From the IMG/VR virus record IMGVR_UViG_3300023112_000011, positions 46,653-110,652 of that record: a stretch of 64,000 nucleotides of DNA. One strand, written 5' to 3'. Positions 23,101 through 32,041 of this stretch are shown here, one piece after another (within the stretch, counting starts at the first letter, position 1; each line of letters opens with the position of its first letter). The position numbers and the translations under genes were made by a program. The notes beneath the pieces are model-generated. The model saw nothing but the letters and a program-made list of their open reading frames with translations, did not search any database and was not told where the DNA came from. The stretch is from a virus.

Positions 23101-23803
23101 TGACAACCCCGAGGAGGACGAAGATCGCTGGCTCATGAAGTACGCGCACACCGACGTTGGGCAGGATGTCCTCGGTGTGTTGGACGCTGATACCGAAGGT
23201 CGCGGCGTTTATCAGGCGGCGGCAATTCGTGGTGTGCGCGATTGGGTTCGTAGGGTCGGGGAAGGCAATTTCGAGAAGGGGAGCCGGCTGATAAGTGGCG
23301 GCAAGGGGCAAGAGGGTGCGCGCATAAAGGCGCTCATGAAGGCGTCTCTCGGCACCATGACTAAGGAGGGGCTCAGTGCTTTGGGGAAGACCCCGAGGGA
23401 GCAGAACGCTTGGTTGAGGAAGATTCGGCTCAAGCAGGTGGACACGGCCGACTTGATGAAGCACATGCAGGAGCAGGGCGGGATAGATCTGGCCAAGGGT
23501 GTTACGACCGCCAGTCTCACTAAGCACCTTGAGGGTAATCTCGCTGATATTCAAGATACGGACGGCTTTACGGGGCAGGATCTTCTTAGGAAGGGTGTTG
23601 ACCTGGCACAGAATCGCTCGCAGCGGTATCGACAGGATGGTGCCCCCGATGAGGATCAGGATCTGCCGAGCTTGGCCAAGAAGCAGGTGATGCACCTGAA
23701 GACCATGGTCAAGCTCACAACAATGCTGATGAACAAGAAGCACGATTTCAAGATTACCATCAACAAGAAGGGTGAAATCATTCAACCGGATGGGGACGAG
23801 TAA
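20114..23803 (+). CDS. Tail tape measure protein (probable)
   Basis: 1229 residues. Residues 1-85 are Met/Gln/Pro/Gly-rich. Residues about 90-180 are a Gly/Ala/Met hydrophobic region with several potential membrane-crossing segments (such as GVTGVAGLATLGFGAAGAVG). The rest is a long, mostly helical, charged rod without enzyme motifs. This make-up, its great length and its place at the head of the tail/baseplate operon fit a tape measure, which sets tail length and enters the host envelope. ATG 20114 has GAGGTG upstream. A tube-interior protein of another type cannot be ruled out. Confidence 0.7.
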   Translation: MMSSHQISAMAMQQQAMFGNAANYAQQISPPGSMFGGYGPGAPPGPPQASGMNTSWGGGPQQGGLMQMAAQMPYQMPGQYMSQGFSEQLTGAGLGTMAGMGTGMANIAAGVTGVAGLATLGFGAAGAVGGMATGAGAVAGYGAGTAALSALPLGGAVMAAGGMTAMGAAGAMAVGAYVGEQAYEGFRERQDVNRVMRQRFGGKMGVGGGRGGVGFNNQEMGQMSSMMRDMSENDMFTGFDELTRTLDKTAQMGLFRGSQGIDEFKKKFKKTVDTLKDVAKVMHTSLDEAAGLMEGQRNQGFFSGQDISSSLMRTRMLAGASGMTTQEMQQIGQQGTMMGRSMGMLGRTGSNAMKEMASNTRLAMEMGVLSDEDVAEATGGLTGAAGAQALAARQMQSNGRFMKRGAGRAMLAGMWDQDGGVDKGMLDKVMAGDVSFAQVLSSGRKNIRETGGRRSSFFLDQDRIAGQAMAEGGQSMMIGMLGQHIAGKKGLEMEDPRVKRWLMRQTGRSREEIDIDIKQFRKMPEILQEKKVRMRQQIEMEGRSQAREVGGFQGFRRRVNQSWERNVSGRIKRAGDEALDSVNEAVEDLLGEMEGRIDLRMSEAGKAAAIELRSTGKGGLFGRSSEQSAQLLQKISREYAPGDAPMFSLANAGRNLGMRGQGLERSLRTMGAYKYGGLGAKTSRKAKIAHLTAMQSEWSNAQAGVDMTNEQRTALESSIQQAVTSGGDAAGSVGLMTTATGAVDAHIQRVNFLEQESPEFRQMTAGKSFMEKMAIMEAGSGKLEGSDYDIGAFGGGASSGKYSKLAYDREAMAAYQKKTTNAAQDFFTAGAKKRGDIVLKTSGYDTEWRGKFGGGLEGVRKLMSGNSKFAGQLEALTSGSASQKKAARAELLTLGGGGGGGVMSGEEASKLSVSTKRAMKAIAKSSEEDGEGTAEVLRDMAETEAANQEGLAIVPRAKQAEELQDYLRSKASGLKDIEAKVAANSFQAIVDKRARGDNPEEDEDRWLMKYAHTDVGQDVLGVLDADTEGRGVYQAAAIRGVRDWVRRVGEGNFEKGSRLISGGKGQEGARIKALMKASLGTMTKEGLSALGKTPREQNAWLRKIRLKQVDTADLMKHMQEQGGIDLAKGVTTASLTKHLEGNLADIQDTDGFTGQDLLRKGVDLAQNRSQRYRQDGAPDEDQDLPSLAKKQVMHLKTMVKLTTMLMNKKHDFKITINKKGEIIQPDGDE

Positions 23804-23806
23804 ATT

Positions 23807-24094
23807 ATGGCAGTTGTAGTAGGCGAGGGATTCGGTAAGACATACGAGCGGCCCGTACCTAGCGAAGACGTCGGCATAGGTCGCCGAGAGAAGCGTATTC
23901 GGTCCACTGTCGGGGGCCAACGGGTGACGTTGATCGTTCGTGATACCATCGTCCCCGAAGACCCATACCTCAATCTCGTTCGGGCGTCGGCTTACCCGTA
24001 CCTGATGGGTGGGGGTGCTGGGGCCCGCTTCCCCGTGCCGCCGGTCGACAAGGAAATCAAGGACGCCCTCATCAAAACGGGCATGACGATCTGA
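23807..24094 (+). CDS. Small tail or baseplate protein
   Basis: 95 residues, ATG three bases after the tape measure stop. Beta-rich (QRVTLIVRDTIVPEDPY) with Gly/Pro loops. Between tape measure and hub, it could be a tail-tip adaptor; this is inferred from position only. Confidence 0.6.
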   Translation: MAVVVGEGFGKTYERPVPSEDVGIGRREKRIRSTVGGQRVTLIVRDTIVPEDPYLNLVRASAYPYLMGGGAGARFPVPPVDKEIKDALIKTGMTI

Positions 24095-24100
24095 GGGACA

Positions 24101-25450
24101 ATGGCTGTTTACATCGAAGCGCAATCCGAACCGTTCGAGCGTGAGCGCGAGGAGATGGTCCACGAGCTCTATGCCCGACATGAGCAGCCGGTTCGTCGAC
24201 CGCTGCGGGGCATACAGATCAAGGAGAACACCTACGCGATGATTCGTGTCATGGGCGCCAATGGGGCGTTCATGCCTGTGATTGACGCGGCCGGTGAGCA
24301 GCACATTGAGAGTGAGGGGATGAACTTCACTACTCAGTACACCAACTTCTTGGTGCAGTCGGTTCAGGAGGAGCGTCACGAGAAGCAGCAGATCGTCGAC
24401 ACCTTTGGCGAGAGCTACATTTTCTTCTTCGGTGAGGCCCCGAGGATGTTGCGGGTCAGCGGTCTGCTACTCAACACCGCTGACTTCAACTGGCGCTCCG
24501 AGTTCTGGGCAAACTACGAGCGGTACTTTCGCGGCACACGTCTGGTTGAGATGGGCGCCCGACTCTACCTCATTTACGACGACGTCATCGTCGAGGGGTA
24601 CATGGTTGGGGCGAGCGCTACCGATAACGCGAACCAGCCCAACGTCATCCCCTTCAACTTCCAGATGTTCATCACGGGCCACACAGATATCTCGGCGCTC
24701 GGCGAGCGTAACTACCCGGTCCCGTCCAACGAGATCGATTACACCCAGCTCGATAGCTATTCCAGGGCGCTCCAGCTCTGGCAGCAGAATCGAAACCTTC
24801 AGCGTGAACTCAGTACTGAAGCGGTCATTCAGGCGAACCGTTTTGCCTACCTGGGCCATCAGGCGATGATCAGTACGATGATTCGAAACGGTCTCATCAC
24901 TGCGGGTGATCCTTCTGTAGCTGGGTTCATGAACAGGGCAGTGGCGGCGCTCCAGACTGCTAGTGTGATCAGTGATACGGTGCGCAGCTTCCAGACTCCG
25001 GGGGTAGCCTCTGAGTATCCGAGGAAGATCCCTCTTCGTGGCCAGTTCACGGACAACAGGGATGAGTTCTTGGAGGGGCTTGATCCTGCCCCGTCTGCGG
25101 GGGAGCTCGCGTCACCGCTGTCTCTGGCGGACAAGTGGTTGGCGGCTGATCGTAACTTCGACGTAGGGGTCAATGCGCTCCTCACAGCGGGCACCACCGT
25201 TGCCGCAACCGCTGACTCCGTCATTGCTACGACTACCCAGCTCCCGCCACCCCCAGAGACTCAGAAGTTCTGGGATATGATGGGGCGCGCTGGGCGGGCG
25301 CAGACGGAAATCATAGAACACGGAGGCAACCGACTCCGGAGTAATCAGGATCCAGCTCCCGCTATCGGTTCGGCCGGCCCGCCCAGACCGCCCATCTTCC
25401 CCAGAGAGGTGCCTTTCGGCATGATAGTTGATTCGGCGGGGTTGCTGTAG
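24101..25450 (+). CDS. Baseplate or tail-tip structural protein
   Basis: 449 residues. Residues 75-195 form a beta-rich domain (NFTTQYTNFLVQSVQEERHE, then ESYIFFFGEAPRMLRVSGLL and IPFNFQMFITGH) similar in style to the adaptor proteins that sit beneath the tail tube in contractile tails. The C-terminal 250 residues are helical then Pro-rich. Located between tape measure and hub-like gene. The exact equivalent (T4 gp48/gp54 or LysM-type adaptor) cannot be fixed by reading. Confidence 0.55.
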   Translation: MAVYIEAQSEPFEREREEMVHELYARHEQPVRRPLRGIQIKENTYAMIRVMGANGAFMPVIDAAGEQHIESEGMNFTTQYTNFLVQSVQEERHEKQQIVDTFGESYIFFFGEAPRMLRVSGLLLNTADFNWRSEFWANYERYFRGTRLVEMGARLYLIYDDVIVEGYMVGASATDNANQPNVIPFNFQMFITGHTDISALGERNYPVPSNEIDYTQLDSYSRALQLWQQNRNLQRELSTEAVIQANRFAYLGHQAMISTMIRNGLITAGDPSVAGFMNRAVAALQTASVISDTVRSFQTPGVASEYPRKIPLRGQFTDNRDEFLEGLDPAPSAGELASPLSLADKWLAADRNFDVGVNALLTAGTTVAATADSVIATTTQLPPPPETQKFWDMMGRAGRAQTEIIEHGGNRLRSNQDPAPAIGSAGPPRPPIFPREVPFGMIVDSAGLL

Positions 25451-28400
25451 TGGCTGTTGGTCAGCACCTGAGTCTTCGGTTGTTCTTGGAGGGGTACGAG
25501 GTCCCGGTCATCTCAGCCAACTTGAGTATCCAACCGGATGCCCCTGCGCAGTGTCAGATCCAGATTCCGGCTACGGACAAGGCGCACGAGCTCCACCCCA
25601 GGACGCTTGTTCACTTATTCTTCAAAGACTACTACGGCGGGCCGTCTGACGCGGCCACTGTCTCGGTGGGGAATGTGGATCAGGCCGCGACCTCTGATGA
25701 GGTGGCGGAGGCGGAGAACGATAGACCGCTGAGTGAGTCGGCCCGGAGTGTTATTGCTGCCCCGTCGGCCAACCAAAGAATGCAGATATTGCGGGACATG
25801 CCCCCCGAGTTGCGTACCTCGGTGCTGCGTGAGCTTCCGAATGAGTTGCGTCGCTCGATGCTCCGGGGGTTGCCGGATGAGCTCAGGGCCGAACAGCCCG
25901 AAGGCGACCTCCCGGCCACTGACGGTAGCACTGCCGCAGGTGCTATTCGTTCAGATCAGCACACCGGCTCCGATGACGGCGGGAGCTCCTACACGGAGGA
26001 GCCAGAGCTAGAGGACAGGTTGTGGAAAATTTTCTTCACTGGGGAGGTTATCGGCTACCAGTTCGTCAAGTCGGACAGCCAGCGGTCCATCATCCTTTCG
26101 TGCTTGGATCTCTCGGTGTACTGGGATACCTGCTACCAGTACCAGGTCAACGTCTCTTCCCTCACTGGTAACGGGACGGCGCAGTTCATTGGTGCAGGAA
26201 CCACGCTCTTCGATACTTTCTTCAGCAGCGCCACCAGTACGATCATTGATGTAGTCAACCGGCGCTCTCGAGCTCGGCCTGAGCTTACGGGGCTTTTGTC
26301 GGGGATCGTCCATCTGCTCGAGCGGGTGGGTGGGGTGTACAACAGTCGTCGCGGTTTCCGTGGGGTCAACGATTTCTTCACGATGGCCGAGTTGCGTTTT
26401 CATTTGATCGATATGCTTGCTGCATCGGAGAGTGACACCTCGAGTCAGCGGCTCTTTCCGCGTCGGGCGTTCAACCGTTGGACCAGGAGTTCCGGTGGCA
26501 GGCTGGGCAAGATCGCCAGTTTCCGGGAAATACTGAACCTCCTCAACAAGTTCATTTTCCACAATACGATCCCGAATCCGATTGCGATGTATCAGTCGGC
26601 AGACTCTTTCGAGCGGGCGAGGACGCGTAGGGTGGCGACTGGCGCCTCGGTTACGCGGGTCTTTACGAGTACCACTCGGGGTTTGCAGATCTCGGGTGAG
26701 GTAGTCGCCCACATGACTACGTTGCGTAGCTACGTCAACACTACGCTGAACCCAAGAGTCGGCAGGATGTCGGGGCAACTGAACAGTCTGGCCGATGCCA
26801 TTCGGGCGACCAAGATCGGCGTACAACCGTACCAGTCCCGGTATAGCATCCAGGGGGCACACAGCGCTTTGCACGCAGCCGGTGTCGCTGTCAGGGCTCT
26901 CGCTACCACGCTACGTACACAGGAGCAGACGTGGACGAGTGTCGACAATCTCGAGGAAGAGACGGTACACGAGGCGAACTACCGGTACTGGTTTGCAAAT
27001 GCTGGGCAGGCCAGAAGAACTGTGGCTCTCACCAAGCTCGCTGAGGCACATCGGATAATGCACGGTGGGCAGGCGACCATCCCCATCACGCGTAGTGAGG
27101 GCTACACCGAGACGGTGATTGAGTCTTCCAGGCTCAACAGCCAGATCATCAGACCAGATATTTTCATGTGCTCTCCTCCTCGCTGTAACGTGATTTTCCC
27201 CGAACTGTACAATCAGGTCCAGTTCTCCCGTCAGCACATGCGGGAGGTGACTCGAATGCGGCTGACGGTCACTGATGAGATCTTTGGGTCGGATGCGTTG
27301 TTGAACAGCGTCTACTACGCTCCCGATGTGGAGGTTCTTGGTACCAACTCTCGAGTTAGGCAAAGCCGCAGTCGTCGTGACGACGCTGAGAACGCAACTC
27401 TTCGACGGGCGGCCTACGCCGGGAGGTTGATGGATCACGAGCTCTACACCGGAGTTGTGCCTGTCTTTGAGCGGATGAGTGAGGTCAACATGGTGGCCTC
27501 GAGGACACGCCAGGTGAGCTACCGTGGGGCGCGAGTTCCTTACGTGAGTCGGGCTGCCAACTTCCAATTCTTCAAGAACCGTTGGTCTTCAAGGGCTATG
27601 AGTGCCTCTGGCAAGTTCAACCCCTGGGCTGTGTGCGGTTTCCCGTCGTTGCTCATCGACGCTCCCATGACGGTGGAGCAGGTACAGCTGTCGGGTATGC
27701 GCGGTGTGAGTTTTCTCGATGAGGCCTTCTCGCAGAACTACCCAGGCCTGGTCCGTAACAAGGACGGGACTGTTACACCCGGGGAGGATTGGGGTCCCTT
27801 GGACGCTTGGGCTATCTTACGGCAGACGGCTCCGACTCAGTTCATTGGGTTGATCATGGGCCTGAACCACTCTATCAACCAGAGCAGTGCGTCGACGTCC
27901 TACACATACTCGACCGCCCGAACTCACCGGGATAACGATGAGCTTCTGGGAGCGAACCGCTACACCATTCGGCGCCGCACAGACGCCAACAGCACCGATA
28001 GTCTCACCGTGGCCGCGCCGGAGCAGGATCCACCACGTATCGGGCAGATGGGTCCAAACTACGGCACCATCACGGCAGTGGAGCGGCTCACTCAGCAGAC
28101 TGGTGAGCATCTTCTGTTCGGGACGTTCAGGAGCGGTGGTCCTCGTAGAACGGACCTCGAGGCTGAGGTAGGCCTGACCCAGAAGGCTGAGGCTTACGGT
28201 CCGGAGGTTGTGACGTTGGTAGGCGACGAGGACACCATGGTGACCTTCGTGGCTTACCGCATCACGGAGGACCAAGAGGGGGAGACCGCCGAGGTCAATG
28301 TTCCAATCGAGGACTTCATGCGGCCGCCTTGGATGAGTGACGTGTGGCGTAACGACCAGATCGGCGGAACCTACAATCAGTTTTTTGGTACTGGATCCAT

Positions 28401-28992
28401 CACAGACCAGACGGTCATCAGTATGGGTCAGCGTTCCGCGACGCCAACAGCAGACGCCGAAGATCAATCGGCGGACGCAGCTTCTCGTGCAAGAGGTCCG
28501 CAGGATCCTATTCGTGATGACGGGACTACGGTTCAGGACGCGGAGATGGCCATCTCTATCGAGCGGGCCGTCGATCTGTTGGTACGCTCCTACAGTGCGC
28601 TCCAGCACCAGTCGGGGATGGACGTCAATGAGTTCGTCCGAGCGTATAACTGGCGCCCAGTTGCGGACATGGTCGACATGTTGGGTAGTCGTGACCTCAA
28701 GATCAATCCCGCCAACGGGAGGGTCAACAGTGGTGTCGAGGGATTCCATAGTCGGGCGTTTGGTCACGGGGAGAATGGTGCCAACCTTCGTAACCTGATA
28801 CCGCCGGAAGAGGGTGAGGGCGCCAGACCTGTGCGTTATATCTTGGGGATACCTACGGCATCGGGGGAAAGGTCCGAAGAGGGGCAGAATCGGAACGACA
28901 ATTTGGTACGGATCGATAAGCGGGCTCCTCGGGCCGCGAAGGTGGCAGCTTACGTTGACGAGCTGTATCGTTCGCGTGGGCAGCTTGGTTGA
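25450..28992 (+). CDS. Large baseplate hub-like protein
   Basis: 1180 residues, GTG start overlapping the previous stop. The N-terminus (LRLFLEGYEVPVISANLSIQ, then QIQIPATDKAHELHPRTLVH) has the opening pattern of phage late-control/hub proteins, which form a beta-barrel cup under the tail tube. An acidic, low-complexity insert at about 75-185 includes the near-repeats RDMPPELRTSVLRELPNELR. Several beta-rich and helical domains follow. No lysozyme or peptidase motif was found. Next gene starts 27 nt later. Hub identity is an inference from N-terminal pattern, size and position. Confidence 0.6.
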   Translation: MAVGQHLSLRLFLEGYEVPVISANLSIQPDAPAQCQIQIPATDKAHELHPRTLVHLFFKDYYGGPSDAATVSVGNVDQAATSDEVAEAENDRPLSESARSVIAAPSANQRMQILRDMPPELRTSVLRELPNELRRSMLRGLPDELRAEQPEGDLPATDGSTAAGAIRSDQHTGSDDGGSSYTEEPELEDRLWKIFFTGEVIGYQFVKSDSQRSIILSCLDLSVYWDTCYQYQVNVSSLTGNGTAQFIGAGTTLFDTFFSSATSTIIDVVNRRSRARPELTGLLSGIVHLLERVGGVYNSRRGFRGVNDFFTMAELRFHLIDMLAASESDTSSQRLFPRRAFNRWTRSSGGRLGKIASFREILNLLNKFIFHNTIPNPIAMYQSADSFERARTRRVATGASVTRVFTSTTRGLQISGEVVAHMTTLRSYVNTTLNPRVGRMSGQLNSLADAIRATKIGVQPYQSRYSIQGAHSALHAAGVAVRALATTLRTQEQTWTSVDNLEEETVHEANYRYWFANAGQARRTVALTKLAEAHRIMHGGQATIPITRSEGYTETVIESSRLNSQIIRPDIFMCSPPRCNVIFPELYNQVQFSRQHMREVTRMRLTVTDEIFGSDALLNSVYYAPDVEVLGTNSRVRQSRSRRDDAENATLRRAAYAGRLMDHELYTGVVPVFERMSEVNMVASRTRQVSYRGARVPYVSRAANFQFFKNRWSSRAMSASGKFNPWAVCGFPSLLIDAPMTVEQVQLSGMRGVSFLDEAFSQNYPGLVRNKDGTVTPGEDWGPLDAWAILRQTAPTQFIGLIMGLNHSINQSSASTSYTYSTARTHRDNDELLGANRYTIRRRTDANSTDSLTVAAPEQDPPRIGQMGPNYGTITAVERLTQQTGEHLLFGTFRSGGPRRTDLEAEVGLTQKAEAYGPEVVTLVGDEDTMVTFVAYRITEDQEGETAEVNVPIEDFMRPPWMSDVWRNDQIGGTYNQFFGTGSITDQTVISMGQRSATPTADAEDQSADAASRARGPQDPIRDDGTTVQDAEMAISIERAVDLLVRSYSALQHQSGMDVNEFVRAYNWRPVADMVDMLGSRDLKINPANGRVNSGVEGFHSRAFGHGENGANLRNLIPPEEGEGARPVRYILGIPTASGERSEEGQNRNDNLVRIDKRAPRAAKVAAYVDELYRSRGQLG

Positions 28993-29019
28993 GCGTTGGG
29001 CGCGGAGTAGGATGGACCC

Positions 29020-30597
29020 ATGGAGAAGGACGCAGTTGGTAAGCAGATGGGTGGTTTCATGCAGACCCGTGCGGGCGCGCGTCCGTACCGCGTGGACACC
29101 CTGCTGGGCAAAGATCTCCATTCCAAGACGCCAAGCGAGGTTCTCCACGACCCTGTTCACGACGCTGAAGAGAAGTACGGTGCCTGGCTAGCCGGCGGCG
29201 AGGGGGATGAGTTCAAGAAGGAGGGTGCTGAGTTGAAGTCGACTCTGCTTCCTCACCAGCAGCGGGTCGTCGATAAGATTCGCAAGCAGCCTGGTCTTGT
29301 GGTGGCGCACGGTACCGGTTCGGGTAAGACGTTCAGCTCTATCGGTGCCGCAGTAGATCTGGGTCCGCAGCGAGCTCGCGTACTTGTTCCGGCGGCTCTT
29401 CGAGAGAACTATGAGAAGGAGATCAAGAAGCACGTCAAGGGTAGCTTGCCTATCAAGGTTGAGAGTATCCAGAAGGCGGTCAAGGACGGCAACCCACCTC
29501 GAGGTGACCTCCTGATTGTTGATGAGGCTCATCGAGTTCGCAATCCGCAGTCCAAGGGCTACAAGCTCCTGCGTCAGTCGAAGGCGAGTAAGCGCATGCT
29601 GCTCACGGCATCCCCGGTCTACAACATGCCGGAGGACGTTGCTCCGCTGGTGAATATTGCAGCTGGCGGGAAGGCGCTTCCGGAGGGTACCGAGTTCCGC
29701 AAGCGCTTTGTTCAGCAGCCGAACAAGGGCTTCTTTGCGTTGATCAATCCGTTTGCTGCGAAGGATCCGAAGATTGTTCATAAGAAGGAGCTTGGTAGGG
29801 TCCTGAACAGGTGGGTCGACTACCACGGTAACGCTGAGGATGGGTTCCCCTCAATCAGTGAGGAGCGCGTCAACGTCAAGATGACTCGGCGGCAGTCTGC
29901 TCTGCACGACCAAGCCTGGGGGCAGCTCCCGTGGATGACCCGTATGCGTTTGGGGAAGGGGCTACCACCGGACCACAAAGACCTTGCGAGTATCAATCAG
30001 TTCCAAGCCCAGACTCGGCAGATTTCGAGCTCGGAGAAGAAGTACTCTGGCGATGGTGACCCCGGGGCGTCCCCGAAGATTCAGAGCGCCGTTGGCCGAC
30101 TCAAGTCCGAGGCTGGTCGCAATCCCCGGCACAAGGCCGTTGTCTACGCCAACTACCTCAGCACACTCGACGACTACTCCAAGGAGCTCACCGACAAGGG
30201 TATCTCGCACACGTCTTTCCGCGGAGACATGAAGAAGAAGGACCGTGACCAGAACGTTCGCGACTACAATGCAGGGAAGGTGAAGGCCTTGCTCGTGTCT
30301 GGTGCTGGCGGCGAGGGTTTGGACCTCAAGGGCACTCGGCAGGTCCAGGTGCTCGAGCCGCACTGGAACGAGGAGAGGTTGCGTCAGGTCATTGGTCGAG
30401 CTCGGCGCTACAAGTCTCATGATCATTTGCCGCCCAAGGAGCGGTCGGTCAAGGTTGAGCGTTACGCCTCGAGGCCTCGTGGGTTCTTTGGTCCGAAGAA
30501 GGGTGTGGAGGATGTCCTCTACGACACGGCCTCGCAGAAGCAGCGTTTGAACGACCAGGTGCTTGGATTGATGGCACAGACTGGGAAGGGTGTTTGA
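29020..30597 (+). CDS. SNF2-like superfamily 2 helicase/ATPase
   Basis: 525 residues. Walker A GTGSGKT at 98-104 (K103), Walker B DEAH at 168-171 in LLIVDEAHRVRN, LTASP at 195-199, a second RecA-like domain with YANYLSTLDDYSKEL and LLVSGAGGEGLDLKG, and the arginine-finger motif VI RQVIGRARRY near 455-464. The order and the GEGLDL motif place it with SNF2/DEAD-like translocases, which move along duplex DNA and remodel bound proteins. Residues 1-70 are an unrecognised N-terminal region. It lies inside the virion operon, between hub and structural genes, not with replication genes. RapA, a bacterial SNF2 protein, acts on RNA polymerase, a notable parallel given the next gene. Confidence 0.88.
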   Translation: MEKDAVGKQMGGFMQTRAGARPYRVDTLLGKDLHSKTPSEVLHDPVHDAEEKYGAWLAGGEGDEFKKEGAELKSTLLPHQQRVVDKIRKQPGLVVAHGTGSGKTFSSIGAAVDLGPQRARVLVPAALRENYEKEIKKHVKGSLPIKVESIQKAVKDGNPPRGDLLIVDEAHRVRNPQSKGYKLLRQSKASKRMLLTASPVYNMPEDVAPLVNIAAGGKALPEGTEFRKRFVQQPNKGFFALINPFAAKDPKIVHKKELGRVLNRWVDYHGNAEDGFPSISEERVNVKMTRRQSALHDQAWGQLPWMTRMRLGKGLPPDHKDLASINQFQAQTRQISSSEKKYSGDGDPGASPKIQSAVGRLKSEAGRNPRHKAVVYANYLSTLDDYSKELTDKGISHTSFRGDMKKKDRDQNVRDYNAGKVKALLVSGAGGEGLDLKGTRQVQVLEPHWNEERLRQVIGRARRYKSHDHLPPKERSVKVERYASRPRGFFGPKKGVEDVLYDTASQKQRLNDQVLGLMAQTGKGV

Positions 30598-31364
30598 TGG
30601 CGACGATGCTCAATCCAGTCGAGGAGTTCCTGGGCTCCGAAGATGCACTGGAGAAAGAGGCAGCCACCGCGAGGTCCAAGAAGGATCTCCAGCTCTGGCA
30701 GCAGTGGGACCAGAATGGGCGCAAGGCTGACGACCTTGAGCCTTTGATGAGGCAGCTCGAGCCCCTCATCCGTAAGCAGTCGAATGTCTATTCAGGTCGG
30801 GTCAACATCCCAAAGCCGGCGGTTCATGCCGAGTTCCAGATTCAGGCGATCAGGGCGGTGCAGGGCTACAACCCCCAACGGGCCGCACTCAATACCCACC
30901 TCACCCATCAGCTGAAGAAGGGCAAGAGGTTCATCGCCACGTACCAGAATGTGGGTCGTATATCCGAGACCAGGATCTACAAGATCAACCAGTTCCAGAC
31001 TGAGCGGGATCTGTTGGCCGATAAGCTTCAGAGGGATCCATCATCGACCGAGATTGCGGATCACATGAAGTGGCCACAGAAGCAGGTTGTGGCCATGGAG
31101 AGCGAGCTTCGTAAGGAGATTCCCTCCTCGAAGTTCCAGGGTGGGGGTATGACGAAGCTAAAGCCGTCCAAGGAAGCGGAGACACTTAGGCTTCTCCAGT
31201 ACGACTTGGCCCCGCAAGAGCAGACGGTCTACGAGTATCTGCTGGGTGAGGGTGGTAAGCCCCAACTCAAGCCAGGTCAGATTGCCAAGAAGATGAACCT
31301 TACCCCCTCCAAGGTGTCGAGAATCAAAGCCAGTATCGGTAAGAAGGCGATGAGGTATTCCTGA
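30597..31364 (+). CDS. Divergent sigma-70-like RNA polymerase factor
   Basis: 255 residues from ATG 30597 (TGATG junction with the helicase gene; AAGGGTG upstream). DDLEPLMRQLEPLIRKQSN and the segment AVQGYNPQRAALNTHLTHQL resemble sigma region 2. ERDLLADKLQRDPSSTEIAD is a region 3-type motif (the classic xLGRxPTxxEIA). LAPQEQTVYEYLL and the end GQIAKKMNLTPSKVSRIK form a region 4 helix-turn-helix. It could redirect host polymerase to phage promoters. Its location in the virion operon suggests late regulation or packaging in the particle. Whether it recognises the GATAAG-type promoters described here is untested. Confidence 0.75.
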   Translation: MATMLNPVEEFLGSEDALEKEAATARSKKDLQLWQQWDQNGRKADDLEPLMRQLEPLIRKQSNVYSGRVNIPKPAVHAEFQIQAIRAVQGYNPQRAALNTHLTHQLKKGKRFIATYQNVGRISETRIYKINQFQTERDLLADKLQRDPSSTEIADHMKWPQKQVVAMESELRKEIPSSKFQGGGMTKLKPSKEAETLRLLQYDLAPQEQTVYEYLLGEGGKPQLKPGQIAKKMNLTPSKVSRIKASIGKKAMRYS

Positions 31365-31597
31365 TGGCCGGAGCGGAAGAAGAGACCACAACGACGACAA
31401 GAGAGGAGCGGCTGACCGCTCTCGAGAACGCCGTGACGGAGTGGGCTGACCGTAGAATTGGGGAGTTTGAGAGCCAGGCTGCGTTCTTGCGGTCGGTCTT
31501 CGCTGGCCGTACCAGTGGCGGTCGGATGGCGGATTACACGACCGAGACTGCCTCTGCGCTGCTCGAGGATGAGATCAACGCCTTTCTGGTAGAGTAG
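31364..31597 (+). CDS. Small acidic protein
   Basis: 77 residues, ATG sharing a base with the sigma-like gene's stop. Helical, starting AGAEEETTTTTREERLTALE and ending ETASALLEDEINAFLVE. Follows the helicase/sigma pair and may belong with it. No family recognised. Confidence 0.6.
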   Translation: MAGAEEETTTTTREERLTALENAVTEWADRRIGEFESQAAFLRSVFAGRTSGGRMADYTTETASALLEDEINAFLVE

Positions 31598-31604
31598 GGG
31601 TGCC

Positions 31605-32030
31605 ATGACCAACGTTCAGGTATACATGATGAAGCTTGCTGAGGAGGGTGCCTACGCGCGTGCCAAGGGCCGCGTCCATAAGTTCGTCAAGAATCTGGGC
31701 ACGAAGGGTATTCGGCGCAAAGAGCTTCGTAAAATCAGGGGGCAGATCCGCGAGTCTAAGTCCCAGAGCGAGAAGGAGAAGGCAGTCGAGCGACTTGCCG
31801 GGAAGAAGTACACCACCGGGCAGTACGCCAGGCGGGCTGGAGTCGGGGCGCTTGTTGGTGCCGGGGCACAGGCTGCTGGCTCCTTGATTGAGGGCGGCGC
31901 GGCGCGCAAGGCAGGGTTCAGGCCTCGAGCTCTTGGTCGGGCTGCCGCGGTGGGTGCCTTGTTCGGTTCTGCCATTCCGGCAGCATCGAGACTCGCTGAT
32001 ATCGAGGCTGCCAAGCGGGGAGCCTTCTAG
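31605..32030 (+). CDS. Basic protein with Gly/Ala hydrophobic C-terminus
   Basis: 141 residues. Residues 15-75 are strongly basic and helical (KFVKNLGTKGIRRKELRKI). Residues 80-130 hold Gly/Ala-rich amphipathic stretches (RRAGVGALVGAGAQAAGSLI and ALGRAAAVGALFGSAIPAAS). Such proteins in virion operons are often internal or ejected proteins that touch DNA and membrane; that reading is an inference. Its start (VQVYMMKLAEEGAYA) looks well conserved in style. Confidence 0.6.
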   Translation: MTNVQVYMMKLAEEGAYARAKGRVHKFVKNLGTKGIRRKELRKIRGQIRESKSQSEKEKAVERLAGKKYTTGQYARRAGVGALVGAGAQAAGSLIEGGAARKAGFRPRALGRAAAVGALFGSAIPAASRLADIEAAKRGAF

Positions 32031-32041
32031 CCGAGTACGAT

